A stretch of DNA of 64,000 nucleotides from Globodera rostochiensis (lineage: Eukaryota; Nematoda; Chromadorea; Rhabditida; Heteroderidae), in contig JAEVLN010000004.1 in the NCBI GenBank assembly GCA_018350325.1, forward strand, positions 930,001-994,000. The letters are read 5' to 3'. Made by a program: the position numbers and the translations under genes. This document shows positions 10,976 to 22,923 of the stretch, piece after piece. Positions within the stretch are counted from its first letter, which is position 1. Every line of letters starts with the position of its first letter. Under the pieces are notes generated by a model, which searched no databases, was not told where the DNA came from, and saw only the letters and a program-made list of their open reading frames with translations.

Positions 10976-12765
10976 TTCTGTACATACAACAAACTCAAAA
11001 TTGTTATCTCTGGTGAACATCGTCATGAATTTTTTATTTGATTTAATTTGACTTAATTTCATCTATTATATTACACACACATTTAACGCTCAATTACCGG
11101 TGAAAACTGTTTTAAAATGAATTAATGGCAAATTTTTTTCAAATTAATTTTTTAGAATAAAGTTTTCTGTTATTCCCTTCCCCTCCCTCTAATTTCGCAC
11201 TAATTTCTGAAGTCTTCCAAGTCATGAAATTGTATTATTTTTTGGTATCATTTATCAAATAATATTATTTAATTTTTTTCTTATAGGTAATTTCATTGAG
11301 TCTTATATTTCCCTAGAGGGAACGGGAGAACCCCATTATATAATCCATCCCGTCTATAAAATTGCACAAGTACTTTATAAAAAATCCTCGTTAACGGACA
11401 ATTTTTAGGGTGTTGTAAAAACTCGTTTTTGCCATTTTTCACCATTTGCACGAGCACTGTGAGTTGTTAAATTTAAAAAATTTATTTCTAATAGCCTTTA
11501 AAATCAAATGACACCTTTTGAAATTTTAATTTGGCTCATCATTCTAAGAATCAAAAGATATATTAATTTTTATCAAAGTTTAAATTATGACAATTGACAC
11601 AAAAATTTTGGATTTTTTTAATCCCCTTACAAATTCATCGGAATAAGCACATTCAAACCCCCCCCCCCCCTCCATTAACAGTCATACTCATTTAATTGAC
11701 CCTCTCAAGCTGTCCGCCCATTTCCCAATCTGCTGTTCAATCTCTTCTTTTTTGTTGGATATGTCTCGGCGAAACGCTCGGGGGGGGGGGGGGGGGGGTC
11801 ATCCCGCACTCCCGCACGAGGGCAGGCTTTTGCTGTCTGTTCTTTGCTTTTTCACTCTGCTTCAATCCTTCTTAACTCTCTCTCTTTTTTCTTTCTTACT
11901 CTTTCCCATTCATTCTTTTCGCTCCGCATGTGGCTTCTTAAAAAGCTTTATCGACAATCGCGCTCCTCTTAAAAGATAACGACATTTCTCGCTCTTTTCG
12001 TATTCTTCTCTGCCCTTCTCGTTTCGGTCTTCTCTACCTTTGTACTCTATCGCCCAATAAGCGGATTACTCTTTTTTCTCTTCCTTAACCACGTCTGGCT
12101 CTCTCTTCCCTTTTGTACAATGGCTTAAGCTTAGCGATGTTGTTGTGCTCAAAAGTTTTTGCATGACTGGCCAACAATGAATAATAAATGGTTGTTTTCC
12201 CTACCTGTTTCCGGCTCTTCCATAAAATCGCAAAAATATCAAAAAAAAATTAAAATGGTGCGCCCTCTAGGCTCTCTCAGCTTACCGCAAACCGTGCCGC
12301 CACTGCGCCGACAACATTCTCGACGTGACTCAAAAACCTGCTAAATGTCCTTCACACAATCACAGTTAATGTTGAAACCATCATTATACAATTAATTTTC
12401 AATCCCCCCCCCCCCCCTCCCCCCCCCCCGCTTCTTCTCTTTCCCCTATTTCATTTTATTAGCCAACGGCTGTGCCCACAGTTCATTTCGACCGGAGGAC
12501 GGACCTCGTATTGGGTCAATACGTAGGTCCTCTAAGTCTTTCCGACCCAACAGCCCCCCCCTGGTGCACATTCTCTCGTCGGATTACCCATACCAACCAA
12601 AAAAGCCCCCGGGGGAAATATCGAGAGCCCGGCTGAGTGCCACACCATAGTTGTCAAAGTGAAAACTCTTCACAAAAATAAACAATGTTTACCGTCCTCT
12701 TCACAACTTTATTTATTTAAATTATTTTGTTCAGCTTTTATACCGATTCCTCACTCTCCAGTCGT
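10976..12765. other. intergenic region between the SK channel and the Caspr-like gene
   Basis: No exon is supported. It holds a C run (about 11660), a G18 run (about 11780), long CT-rich stretches (11700-12130), C-rich tracts (12405-12430) and a compact hairpin (12501-12530). TTTTGTTCAG at 12725-12734 is a plausible trans-splice acceptor for the next gene. Confidence 0.6.
12501..12530. promoter_or_regulatory. short perfect-stem palindrome upstream of the Caspr-like gene
   Basis: GGACCTCGTATTG (12501-12513) pairs with CAATACGTAGGTCC (12517-12530) across a 3-base loop with one bulge. It lies about 235 bp before the ATG. It may be a dyad binding site or a chance foldback. Confidence 0.3.
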
Positions 12766-15700
12766 ATGAGTCCTTCGCGAGGAGGCGGAGCAGTACATGG
12801 ACAAGAAACTGTTGTCGTACACAAACTCACCATCAATATTTTATCCTGCATTATTTTCTTCATTTTCTTCTTTTTTTTGGCACATGCGGCTACATCAGAG
12901 GAAGCCCAATGTTTTGAGCAACAATATGCAAACCGAATGGTCAAATTCGGCTCGCTCCATGTTGTTCGCCGGGTCGGCATCGTACGTTGCACACGAGTTT
13001 TAAAATAACATATTTTCATTAACACAGATCTCTCCGTTGGGCGCCTTCTATTTGGCACATTTCATCGACGAGGAGGATGCCGTTAAGGAATTCCGGCATT
13101 CATCACTGCTTCAGCGACATTTGACACGGCAAGCAAACGGAGAGCTGCTGGTAGAGGATTCATTTTGAAAACTTGTGCCAAATATACATAAAGATCGTAA
13201 AAATAGTGAGAGCCGAACTACTCTATAGATCAATCCACTCCCTGCCCAGGTGATTTATTCTGGACATTCCGCACATTCCCTGGAATGGGCTCGAGTTGAT
13301 CTGTTGGCTTCTGCACTTCGTCTTGAGCCTCTTCTAGGCGGGGACGATATTCAACAACACGTCTCACCTGTACTGTTGGTTACTGTACGTTTTACATCAA
13401 TTGTCTAACAAATAAGTGAATTGAACGTAACAAAATTCGAATTTAAGGCCTGTCCAGCGCCCGTTCTTACCGTACCAGTATCTCTGCCAGCACCGTACTC
13501 TTTTAAAACGAGGAGCTCTGCCAGCACTGATGAGCAGCAGTTAATCAGCACCAACATATCGCCCGCTTATGAAAATGAGCTTCGGGTCAACTTCAAAACA
13601 TTCCAAAATGGTAAAAGCACATATTACATGAAATTCATGATCGTGCGGCTTCGGCTGGCATATTTTTTATTTCTGGCCAATTTTAGCCCTGTTCCTCTAC
13701 AGTGTGGCTGACTACGGGGACCATTTGATTGTCCAATTGGCGGGCGGACGAGTCGAAGTGTTCTTTGATTTTGGCGGCCAACAGCAAAGTCAACTCACCG
13801 GCGGACTGGCTCTTAATGACGGCGTAATATTTATATTTTTTATAATTTCTAAATAATAAATAAATACCTATATTATGTATCTATTTAGGGTGTGTCATAA
13901 GTTTTTGCACTATTTATTTTTTTGAAATTGAAAATTTATTTTAATTCAACAAAATACAATCAAGACTTAAAATATGCACCATGATAATGTTGCCTTTTTT
14001 CTGGATATGTTTTTGCCCCCTGTCATTTGAAAGGACTGGAGCTGTGAGCCAAAAACCAAATTTTGCTCTTTTTTAACCTGCCCTGTTTGAGGCGGTACAC
14101 CCACATTTGCGGCGCAGACATTTGCGGCCCAGACTTTTGCGGTCCAGCCATTTGCGGTCTGCTGAAAATCAGACATTTGCGGCCCAGATATTTGCGGCCA
14201 AAATGTGAAGGAATTTTATTCCCTTTTTTCGGACATTTGCGGCCTCAACCAAAATATGACATTTGCGGTCCGACATTTCGCCAAAATTCAAACATTACAC
14301 GTGAAAAAGCAAATAAAAAATCACCGCACTAAAATTAGAAGAGGAATACCAGAAAAACAGAATCAGGCCTTACGAGCTTGATCCGACAAGAGAACTGATT
14401 TGTGAGTGAAAAACGCAGGAAAAAATTTGTGCTCATTGATAGAGCAATCAAGGATTTGATTTTGCTATACGATAACAATGTTGATCGAAATGAAGAAACA
14501 TTACTGAGACACCTCACTGCTCTACAGTATCGTCTCGCAGAAAATGAAATTCAAGTTTGATATTACTTTAGTTCACCATTTACGCTCGTTGGGCCTTGAG
14601 CAAGCCGATGTTATAATAAACTATTTAAAAAAACTTCAATTAAATAAACTAAGAATGCATAAAGTGAAAACATTATGGCTACAGTTTGTTGCCCGCCTTT
14701 CCATCTGCAAATGTTTGAATTTTGGCGAAATGTCGGGCCGCAAATGTCATATTTTGGTTGAGGCCGCAAATGTCCGAAAAAAGGGGCTACCGGTCCGAGT
14801 GCCGAATAGTGCAAATACAGTCCGAGTGCCGAATACAACAAAAAATATCCGAGTGCCGAACGTCCCAGTGCCGAATGGCCTGAGTGCCGAATAGTGCGAA
14901 AAATATCCGAGTGCCGAATAAAACATATTTAAGCCGAAGGTCGAATTAAATACTATAGTAGAAAAGCGTACTGTTTAAACATTTTATAACACCGATAAAC
15001 TTTTATCAATCATATAAATTAGGGTTAAGCCCCGACATGGCCAACCCCGACCCCGACTTTCCTGCAGGGGACTTTCCCGCCCCCGAAGGGTCAGGGAAGG
15101 TCGACATTGATTTTTGGATGTTTTTCGAAAAATTGTTCGAATTCAAGTGCGGGGTTTGAAAAAATTGATTTGTATAAAAAGTAGGGTAAGAAATCTGAAT
15201 TGATCCGTACACTCAAAAAAATTAGAAGTCGACACTCAGATATTTTTGCAATATTTCGACACGAACCATTCGAAACTCAGAATTTCGACACAGACATTTT
15301 TTGTACTATTCGGTACTCAGACAGTATTTGTTCTATTCGGCACTCAGACTTTTCGGCACTGGGACGTTCGGCACTCGGATATTTTTTGTTCTATTCGGCA
15401 CTCAGACTTTTCGGCACTGGGACGTTCGGCACTCGGATATTTTTTGTTCTATTCGGCACTCGGATATTTTTTGCACTATTCGGTACTCGGACCATTCGGC
15501 ACTCGGACCGGAAGCGAAAAAAGGAAATAAATTCCTTCACATTTTGGCCGCAAATGTCTGGGCCGCAAATGTCGGACCGCAAATGTCTGATTTTCAGCAG
15601 ACCGCAAATGTCTGCGCCGCAAATGTCTGGACACGTTTGAGGCTACATTTTTTTTTACAATCTGACATTAGCGGTAATTGAAGTTTTGAATAGTGAGAAC

Positions 15701-18700
15701 ATAGATGGGAGAAGCTTCATGCAAAATTTGAGGTTTATTGCTCCACCCATTATTTTTTATGAAATCTCAAACTTTACTCCAGCAAAAATTTTGGGACAAA
15801 AACGACCCTTTTTAGGGACAATTTTTGGAAATACGATTCAAAATGCCGTAGAAAATTTTTTACTGAACCAAAAATCTTTAAGAATTCTTAATCTCAAACA
15901 TTTTTTCAGGAATGGCATGAACTTAGGTGGTCACATCACTTTGACACTGCCGAACTGTTCATCGACGGGGTTTGCATGAACTCCACCGAAATTGGTGGCC
16001 TTTATCGCAAGTTGGACTTGCACTCGACGGTGAGTTTTTGTTATAAAATTCAAAATCCCCAAAATTCAGGTGGAAATCGGTGGCCGACCTGAAGAAATTG
16101 GAGATGAACAGGTGGACAAAAAAAATTTTAAATCTTAGAAACTTTTTAGATTGTCGAATTTTCTTTGGAAAATGTTTTCTACGGCTGTTTGGCCATGATG
16201 GAATTGAACGGGCTGAATTTGTTAGATTCTGCACCTAAACAGCTGCCTTTGTGTCAGGTAAAGAGCCTATGGCAGAAACATTTCCAATTTTGGCATTTTT
16301 CGTCAATTACAAAATTTCACCTTTTTCTCTTCAGATGCCCCAGCCTCAATTAGTCGCCATAGGATTGCGATCTGCCTTACAAATCCCCTACTCTTTTCTC
16401 CCGTTTGCTTTCGACTTTCACGTGCTTCTCCAACGACCTCAACTGCAACAGCAACGAGTCGGAGCAGTACCCGGACGACAACACGGTGCTGAGGACGCTG
16501 TGGCGCTGCTGAGTATATTGGACACGGCCAACGCAACATTGGTTTGGTCTTAAATTATTGATGTTGATTAACAGACAACAATTTCAGCTGCAGCTGAGCA
16601 TCGCCGAATTGGACAATGGTGCGCTCAGCATTCGGACAAGCCTGGGCACCGGTGGTCAGGCTCCAAGAGGTGTGGATGGACCTTTGAATTTTCCGAAACC
16701 CAAAAACTTTCTTGAAAGTTGTGACCTTGGGTGGTAGCGTGGCCCGCGGATGGCACGCGGTTGTGGTGAAATTGCGCGGTGGTGACGCATTGGAGGTGGA
16801 GATGGACGGACGGGCGGCCTATTGGGTGGAGGGGCCGGCCGCACGGCACATCGGCATGACCATGCACACATTGTACACAAATGCCAGCCGATCGGCAAAA
16901 ATAGGCCAAAATTCTGACAAAAAACAAGCCCTTATGTCTCCCTCTTTTTCTCTCTTTAAATAATGGAAATTTTAAAAAATAAATTAAACGAAATGCCAAT
17001 TGCTGCCCATCTTTAAGCCTGCTGTCGGCGACCGGATGCTACCGTTCTGCCACCATTGACCTCAAACAGGTGAATGCAACAGACTGGAACAACTAGAGCC
17101 CAGACTTATGGACCGATCAAGATTTTGATTGAGAATCTCGAAAAATCTTGATTCGAAAAGTACCGTGATTTTGACCGAGAAGTTCGATTGCACGGTCTCT
17201 TGTTACAACAATTAATTTTTTTATTTGGAGGGCGTGCACATTGGCGATGAGATGATTCGTGATACTTGCCCATTGGTGGAGAGGTGTGCATCGTGCCGTT
17301 GCTTTACAATTTTTGGTTTTGTAACATTTTTAGCTGTTCTCCGAATCCATGCCAAAATGGAGGCCAATGCGTTCAGAATGGCTTCGCATCGTTCATCTGC
17401 GAGTGCCAGCATAACTACACGGGCCGCTTTTGCCACATTTGTCTGATTTTATGGCCTCGCCAAATTTAAATTTAATTTTTTGCCGCATTATTCTGATTTT
17501 AATGTCCAATTTCATTCATTGGTCCGAAACTTTTCAGCCAAATTGCCCCATTCCTGTGAAGAACATTTTGCATCAGCAGGCGCTGTTTCAAAGCGGGTGC
17601 TGATCGATCTAGATGGCGGAGGGCCTCTGCAAGCATTCATCGTCGAATGTCGTCGGCGAGGCACAAAAAGTGGCTGAAACATAAAAAGAAAAAACATTTA
17701 GGACGAAAACTTCGTTCTAAGCAGGATGGAGCGATTGAAGAGGTGATTACGGTAATTCGGCACGATGCGCCGCCGCAAGGCATAATTGTTCGAGGTGGGT
17801 TCAACAGCACACAAATTAGCAGACTCAATTGGAATAATCCGTTATGTAATTTACATATTGGGTGTAAGTTGGCACCTATAGGTCAAAGTGAGCCGGGCGC
17901 TGTGAGACGCATCCTACATTATGGGCTAGATGAACCGGTGCTTGACCGACTGGTTGCCGCGTTTGATCATTGCGGCCAGCTGATGCGCTTCCAATGCGTG
18001 GGCGGTAGGTTTGGCAAGATTAACACCTTTTGTGCCATGCATAGCATTTCTTTGAAACTGTAAAGGCTAGAATCCATGAGGGAGGCTATTCGAGAATCTC
18101 GAGTGAAATTCGAGTTTTTAGGTTATTGATTTCGAGTATTGAGTCTCCGAAGCCTTAATTTTCTGAAGTTGCAGGACAACGTCTGATGCACTATGGGGCG
18201 GAGAATCGGCCGTCCGCCTGGTATGCGACGCGTAACGCGCAGCACGGCCTGCAGTGGGGCGACGCGCCGCCCTTCTCGCGCATGTGTTCTTGCGCACTCA
18301 ACGACTCGTGCGCGGGACAAAGGTGTTTTTGCAGAGGGGTGGAGGTGGAGAGATTTAAAAAAAAATTGCTTGGACAATTTGGACATGCCTTTGGGCCAAA
18401 AAGAAAAATTGCCGGTAATAAATAAAGAGTTTCCAAAGGATTAGAATTTAGGAGGAGTACTTTTCAAGTTGGACCTTTTTCAATTCCATAAAATGCATTG
18501 TTTCAGAAGTTGCAATTGTGATAGTGGCCAGGACGCGGTAGACATCGGCACCAACACGCACCATCAGCTACTGCCGATTCTTCAATTATTTATTGGCGGC
18601 GGCACGGAACCGAAAGCGATGGCTAATGTTAGCATTGGGCCGTTGGAATGCAGCGGACGATGTGCGAAAGATTTTAATAAAATTAAGGAAGAAACATTTA

Positions 18701-21213
18701 ATAAGAGCATTCACTCAGATGTGTTCGAAACCATCACTTTCATGGATCGTAATCAGCGTCTGATCGCATCGCATATATTCCCATCTGCTTCAACTTTCTA
18801 TGCCACTTTATCGGTAAGCTAAACTGACATTTATTGGAAGTGTATAGGAATTCTTTAAAATTCCCATAAGATTCGCCTGGCACGCCCTCAACTGACCGTC
18901 TTCACATACACATCCGCCAACCATGAGCGATGGTTTCAACTGTTTGTACGCGCTGGACATCTTGTTGGCCAGCTGGTATATGCAGGCATCAGCCACGAAT
19001 TGGTCAGCGATGTGGTGGTCGATGATGACAGGTCAATTGCATAGTGGTAGGAAGAGATTCGTTTGCATTGCAGTGTTTCCATTTATCTTTGGAAATGATT
19101 TGGTGGATCGTTTGATGTGTTCAGATCATGATTTAGGTTGTTCTTTCATGTTCCATTATATCAGAACTAATCTTTCTAAACATGTTGAAAATAACGGATT
19201 GCGATCGGATTCATGATGTGGATTCAAATAAACAAAAAGTACAATAAGGTAAATCAAATTTTCAGATGGCACACTGTGAGCTGGGAGGTTGACGAGCTGG
19301 TGAGAAGAGTTAAATTTTGTGTCTTCAATACTTCTCTCAAATATATGTAAGTCAATGCGTTTGGTGGTGGATCGCGCAGAGAAAACGGTTTTCGCGGCAT
19401 CGGTGCCACCACGTGCCTCTGTGTTGATCATCGGCGCCAGGACTGGCAAGGACCGTTCCGGCTTTGCTGGACAAATGCGCAACTTTCGCCTGAACGGGGC
19501 TGAGGTGGCGCTCGGGCAGCTAGCGCAGCGCGCACTTGGCGCAGGTGTTCAATTGGGCGCTTGGGGCGCATGTGAAGTGCAGAACGCGTGCCGCAACGAC
19601 GGACGCTGCGTGGAACTGTACGCCGCGTTCACCTGTAAGCCGATTCGCGGCTTCTCATGTGAACAAATTCATTTTTCAGGTAACTGTTCGCTGACACCTT
19701 TTTCTGGCGATACTTGCGAGGATGGTTAGGTTTTAAGTAAGATGAAATTGAACAATTTCCGTGTTTTCAGAGGTCGGCATGTGGGTACCGCTCGGGTCTG
19801 AGCTGAAAATTGCCTGGCAGCACCCGGCCCAAGTCATAATTTTTTATTAAATAATAATTCTCAATAACAATTTTTCAATATGTGTTAAGATGTCCAACTG
19901 TTATCGCATCAGCATTCAGTCGGCTTCCACCGGCGTGGCGTTGTAAGGCTTTTGTTTTTTGTTTAACTGGTAGTTCGTTTCCCAGTTGGTGAGTTGTGAA
20001 CCCAATTTTTTCTCCAATCAACAATATTTTTTAGGCCTAACATTAAAACTCCTATAATTGATAAAGAAGATTCATAAATTTTAACATTTTGATCCTAAGA
20101 ATCCGCGCTCAAGCGTTGTTTGCCGAGTCCAACTTCAACATGAGCATCGATCGACAGGGTTTTGCCTAATTCCCGAATTTGTTCTGCTGAAAACCTTTCG
20201 CATGTTAGGCCAATTGAATGTGCAAATTTTCGACGGGGTTTTCTTCGCGCAAAAAGTCACTTTGTCACCCCGATTTGTTATTGCGGACAACAAGTCCAAG
20301 GACATTCGCTTCTGTGCTAACTCGACGGGACTCGAAATAAGCGTAAATTATTTTCGTAATTATTTTCTTTCAACTTTTTTTCTAAAAATAAAACTTTTAG
20401 ATTAATGGTGAACAGGCACTGATGTTGGAGGGCAATTTCACTTTTTTCTCCGTGCTAAATTCGTGGAAATTTGTGGATCCAAATTTTTCCGGTTGCATGT
20501 GAGTTGAGGGATGGATAATATTTTTTAGCATCGATTATGTAGCAAAATGAGTACTTTTTTGCAATTTTCTGCCTTATTAGTGCTCGTCTGATGGTTGGCG
20601 ACGCGTTCCCGCTGAAAGACCCGCGCGGCTCGCGCCTCCAACACTCCGGCAAAATTCGCTTTGGAAGCTGTCCCTACGATAACCTGTGATTTTTTAACGT
20701 AAAACTCCGGTCAATTAAATAACTTTTTATAGTGAACATCGAAAAACTCAGTCATCTTTGACAACAACGGAATCACGCGAACATGATGTGGACCTTTCGG
20801 ACATTCATGCGACTTCGTCTAACTTCATGAAAAGCCAACGGCAACTACTGTTCATCACACGTAAACATTCTGAAAAAAAAATTATACAATAAATTAATAA
20901 TTTTTTTAATTTTTCAGCAGCCATAGGATTCGCCTCCGCGCTGTGCATTCTGCTGTCACTGTGTGTGTTTCTGCTATACATCCAGCATCGTCCGGACGGT
21001 GTCTACAAAACCAACGAGCGGAACGCATTTGTCCCAATTGAAGTGGGTACGGTGGGCGACAACAAAAGGAGGCACGGTAACGGCAATGACTACAACGCCG
21101 AAGGCGTCCTTTTCACCGGTGTGCCGACACTGACGCACACGCGGCTGCTGGATCCAGTCGAGCAGGAGAAACACGCGACGGAGCAATCCACCCAACGCGA
21201 GTACTTCTGCTGA
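12766..21213 (+). CDS. Caspr/neurexin-IV type cell-adhesion receptor
   Basis: Thirty exons from ATG 12766 to TGA 21211-21213 join in frame for about 1342 residues. Order: hydrophobic signal (FFIFFFFLAHA), a short poorly conserved discoidin-like region (SLEWARVDLLASALRLEPL, about residues 140-158), laminin-G 1 (ALFLYSVADYGDHLIVQL, LNDGEWHEL), laminin-G 2 (GWHAVVVKL, GCYRSATIDL), EGF 1 (CSPNPCQNGGQCVQ, exon 17334-17440), a fibrinogen-like block (LIDLDGGGPLQAF, HYGAENRPSAWYA, CSCALNDSC), laminin-G 3 (18507-19634), EGF 2, laminin-G 4, one membrane helix (about 1246-1266) and a cytoplasmic tail. This order, with the fibrinogen-like block between EGF 1 and laminin-G 3, is that of Caspr/Nrx-IV (C. 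elegans NLR-1, ITX-1). The tail has a juxtamembrane GVYKTNER (band-4.1-binding type) and ends EYFC, close to the PDZ-binding ends of this family. Intron 5 (13824-15909) is swollen by nested elements. Confidence 0.95.
14092..15640. mobile_element. foldback element with iterated CATTTGCGGC motif, interrupted by another element
   Basis: Arms made of ACATTTGCGGCC units (14092-14290) return as reverse complement at 14700-14780 and 15524-15640. The 14220-14290 block pairs with 14703-14778, and the 14100-14218 block pairs with 15524-15635. The gap between the two right-arm pieces is exactly the CCGAGTGCCGAA element (about 14784-15515). Confidence 0.8.
14784..15515. mobile_element. inverted-repeat element, CCGAGTGCCGAA family, copy 2 (nested)
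   Basis: It starts near GGGCTACCGGTCC and ends GGACCGGAAGC, with flanking GAAAAAAG on both sides. The core (TAAATTAGGGTTAAGCC and neighbours) matches copy 1. The right arm carries an extra tandem duplication of about 59 bp (15330-15450). It split the CATTTGCGGC foldback. Confidence 0.8.
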
Positions 21214-21399
21214 TGGGCCATGCATCACAAATGTTGATACGTCAGGGCAAAAAATATCGAATATATCTTCTAAATGTTATTAAATTAGGGTTTGTCAACA
21301 ACCCTGACATGCCCTCGAACTCCGTCATTTTGGACCTCATCCTCAGATGGGTCGTCTTCGATGACCCGCCCATGAACCCCGAACAGGTCGCCCCCTGGG

Positions 21400-21962
21400 G
21401 TGGAATCATAAGAACGAGGTGATGGTTAAATAACCACGAGCTCATAGTCAGGCTTATTTAACCATCTGGTTCGTATCATAAGAACGAACCGCCAGTTCAC
21501 GGTTAAATCACCCGGGCATTTAACCATGAGCCCATGGTAAATATTTGACCGTTTAAAATGAGAAGGAAAAAATTACATAAAAACTATGTTTGGAAAGTTC
21601 AGAATTTTCTCTATCAATGGTATAAAAATTATTGTATTTTTCCCCCTTATTTTGAGCTAATACATAATTCCAAAAAAGAAGCTCAAAAAAGCTGGATAAA
21701 TACTATTAATGTTGGTCGTCTTTATATAGTATTTATTATCACTTACTGCAATAAACCCAGAACAAAGAATTGGACAAGTTTAAATCGTGTTTTGAACCTT
21801 GAGATGATGACCCTTTTTGGTCAGGGATAGATTACCATATCATAAGAAGCTGGTTTACCATGAGCTAATGGTTAAATTTCAAAAATTCTTATGATGCGGG
21901 TTCGTGGTTAACTGACCAGGTCATTTAACCATGGTTACCTAACCCCGTTCTTATGATTCCAC
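21400..21962. mobile_element. MITE with 17-bp perfect terminal inverted repeats
   Basis: GTGGAATCATAAGAACG (21400-21416) and its exact complement at 21946-21962 bound a 563-bp element. Subterminal TGGTTAAAT and ATTTAACCA motifs recur in both arms. No target duplication is obvious. Confidence 0.8.
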
Positions 21963-22576
21963 TCCTGAACGGTTGGAGACCAAGCCTAGGATAAACCCTT
22001 CAGGCTCAAAAATAGTAAATCAACATTTAAAACCCCAAATTCAGCATGTCTCTCAATCATATTTGGTTCTGGCCTTAGAGTTTATGCGAGACCGACTTTT
22101 GGCAATGCATCATAAGTCATTTGTTTTGATTGTTCAGAAAATGTTCAATTTGTTCTTTATAGGAAATTGATCAATACCCTTTTTCTCGCTCATGCCTTTT
22201 CTTTCCGAATTTATGAAAATAAAATGTTTATTCTTAAAATTTCTCGCATTTTATCAAAGTTTAATTATGACATAAATTGAAGAATTCAAAAGTCGTGCGG
22301 ACAACATTTTAGCTTTTTAATCGTGAACGGGGAAAATGATGAGCAAAATTTTGTTTAATCAATCAATACTTAAAGTTAAACTTAAAAAAATGAATTAAAG
22401 AGTAGCGAGGCCAAAAAATTTTATTATGCTTTTATGATATATTCTGAAAAAAAATCTTTTTCCCCCCTTAAAATGGCCGCGTAGCCAAAAATACAAAAAA
22501 TTATCAGGCATTGCCAATATTAATTTGAGGATTTGTTCTGGGTTTGGTGACTGCCGTTTCCATATGTTCGACTTTC

Positions 22577-22692
22577 AGATGTCGGTCCAGTGGATGAACC
22601 TCCGGTTGACGACTTGGAATTTTGCTTCCGGGCGGGTACAAAATCTGACACGGACATCTTTTTCCTCATACTTCCCAGGGACAATGGGGGAA
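22577..22692 (+). pseudogene. orphan exon-like open stretch
   Basis: After an acceptor-like CTTTCAG the frame reads DVGPVDEPPVDDLEFCF and continues for about 38 residues to LILPRDNGG. Composition is protein-like and free of stops, but no partner exon is seen. It could be a gene fragment or a missed exon. Confidence 0.25.
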
Positions 22693-22923
22693 CAGCCTGA
22701 AGAAAGTATTCAAATAATACGCCGACATATACATACTTTAGTAATTCTTTGAATCGTAATTCGTTTGGGCCTCGAATTTGAACATTTAGAATAAATTTAT
22801 TGACAAATTCTTGAAACCATTGCCCTGATAGGTATCAGATTTGCATCTACTACATTTTTAAAGACATAAATTGCACATTTGTTGTTGGCATCCTGGCCGA
22901 GTCCGTCCGTGACGCTCGTGGCG

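Larger units (their letters stand above)
21214..22923. other. region between the convergent Caspr-like and globin genes
   Basis: It holds the MITE at 21400-21962, AT-rich DNA and one orphan exon-like stretch (22577-22692). The 3' boundary of the globin gene is uncertain: an alternative C-terminal frame runs on to a stop at about 22850. Confidence 0.5.
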
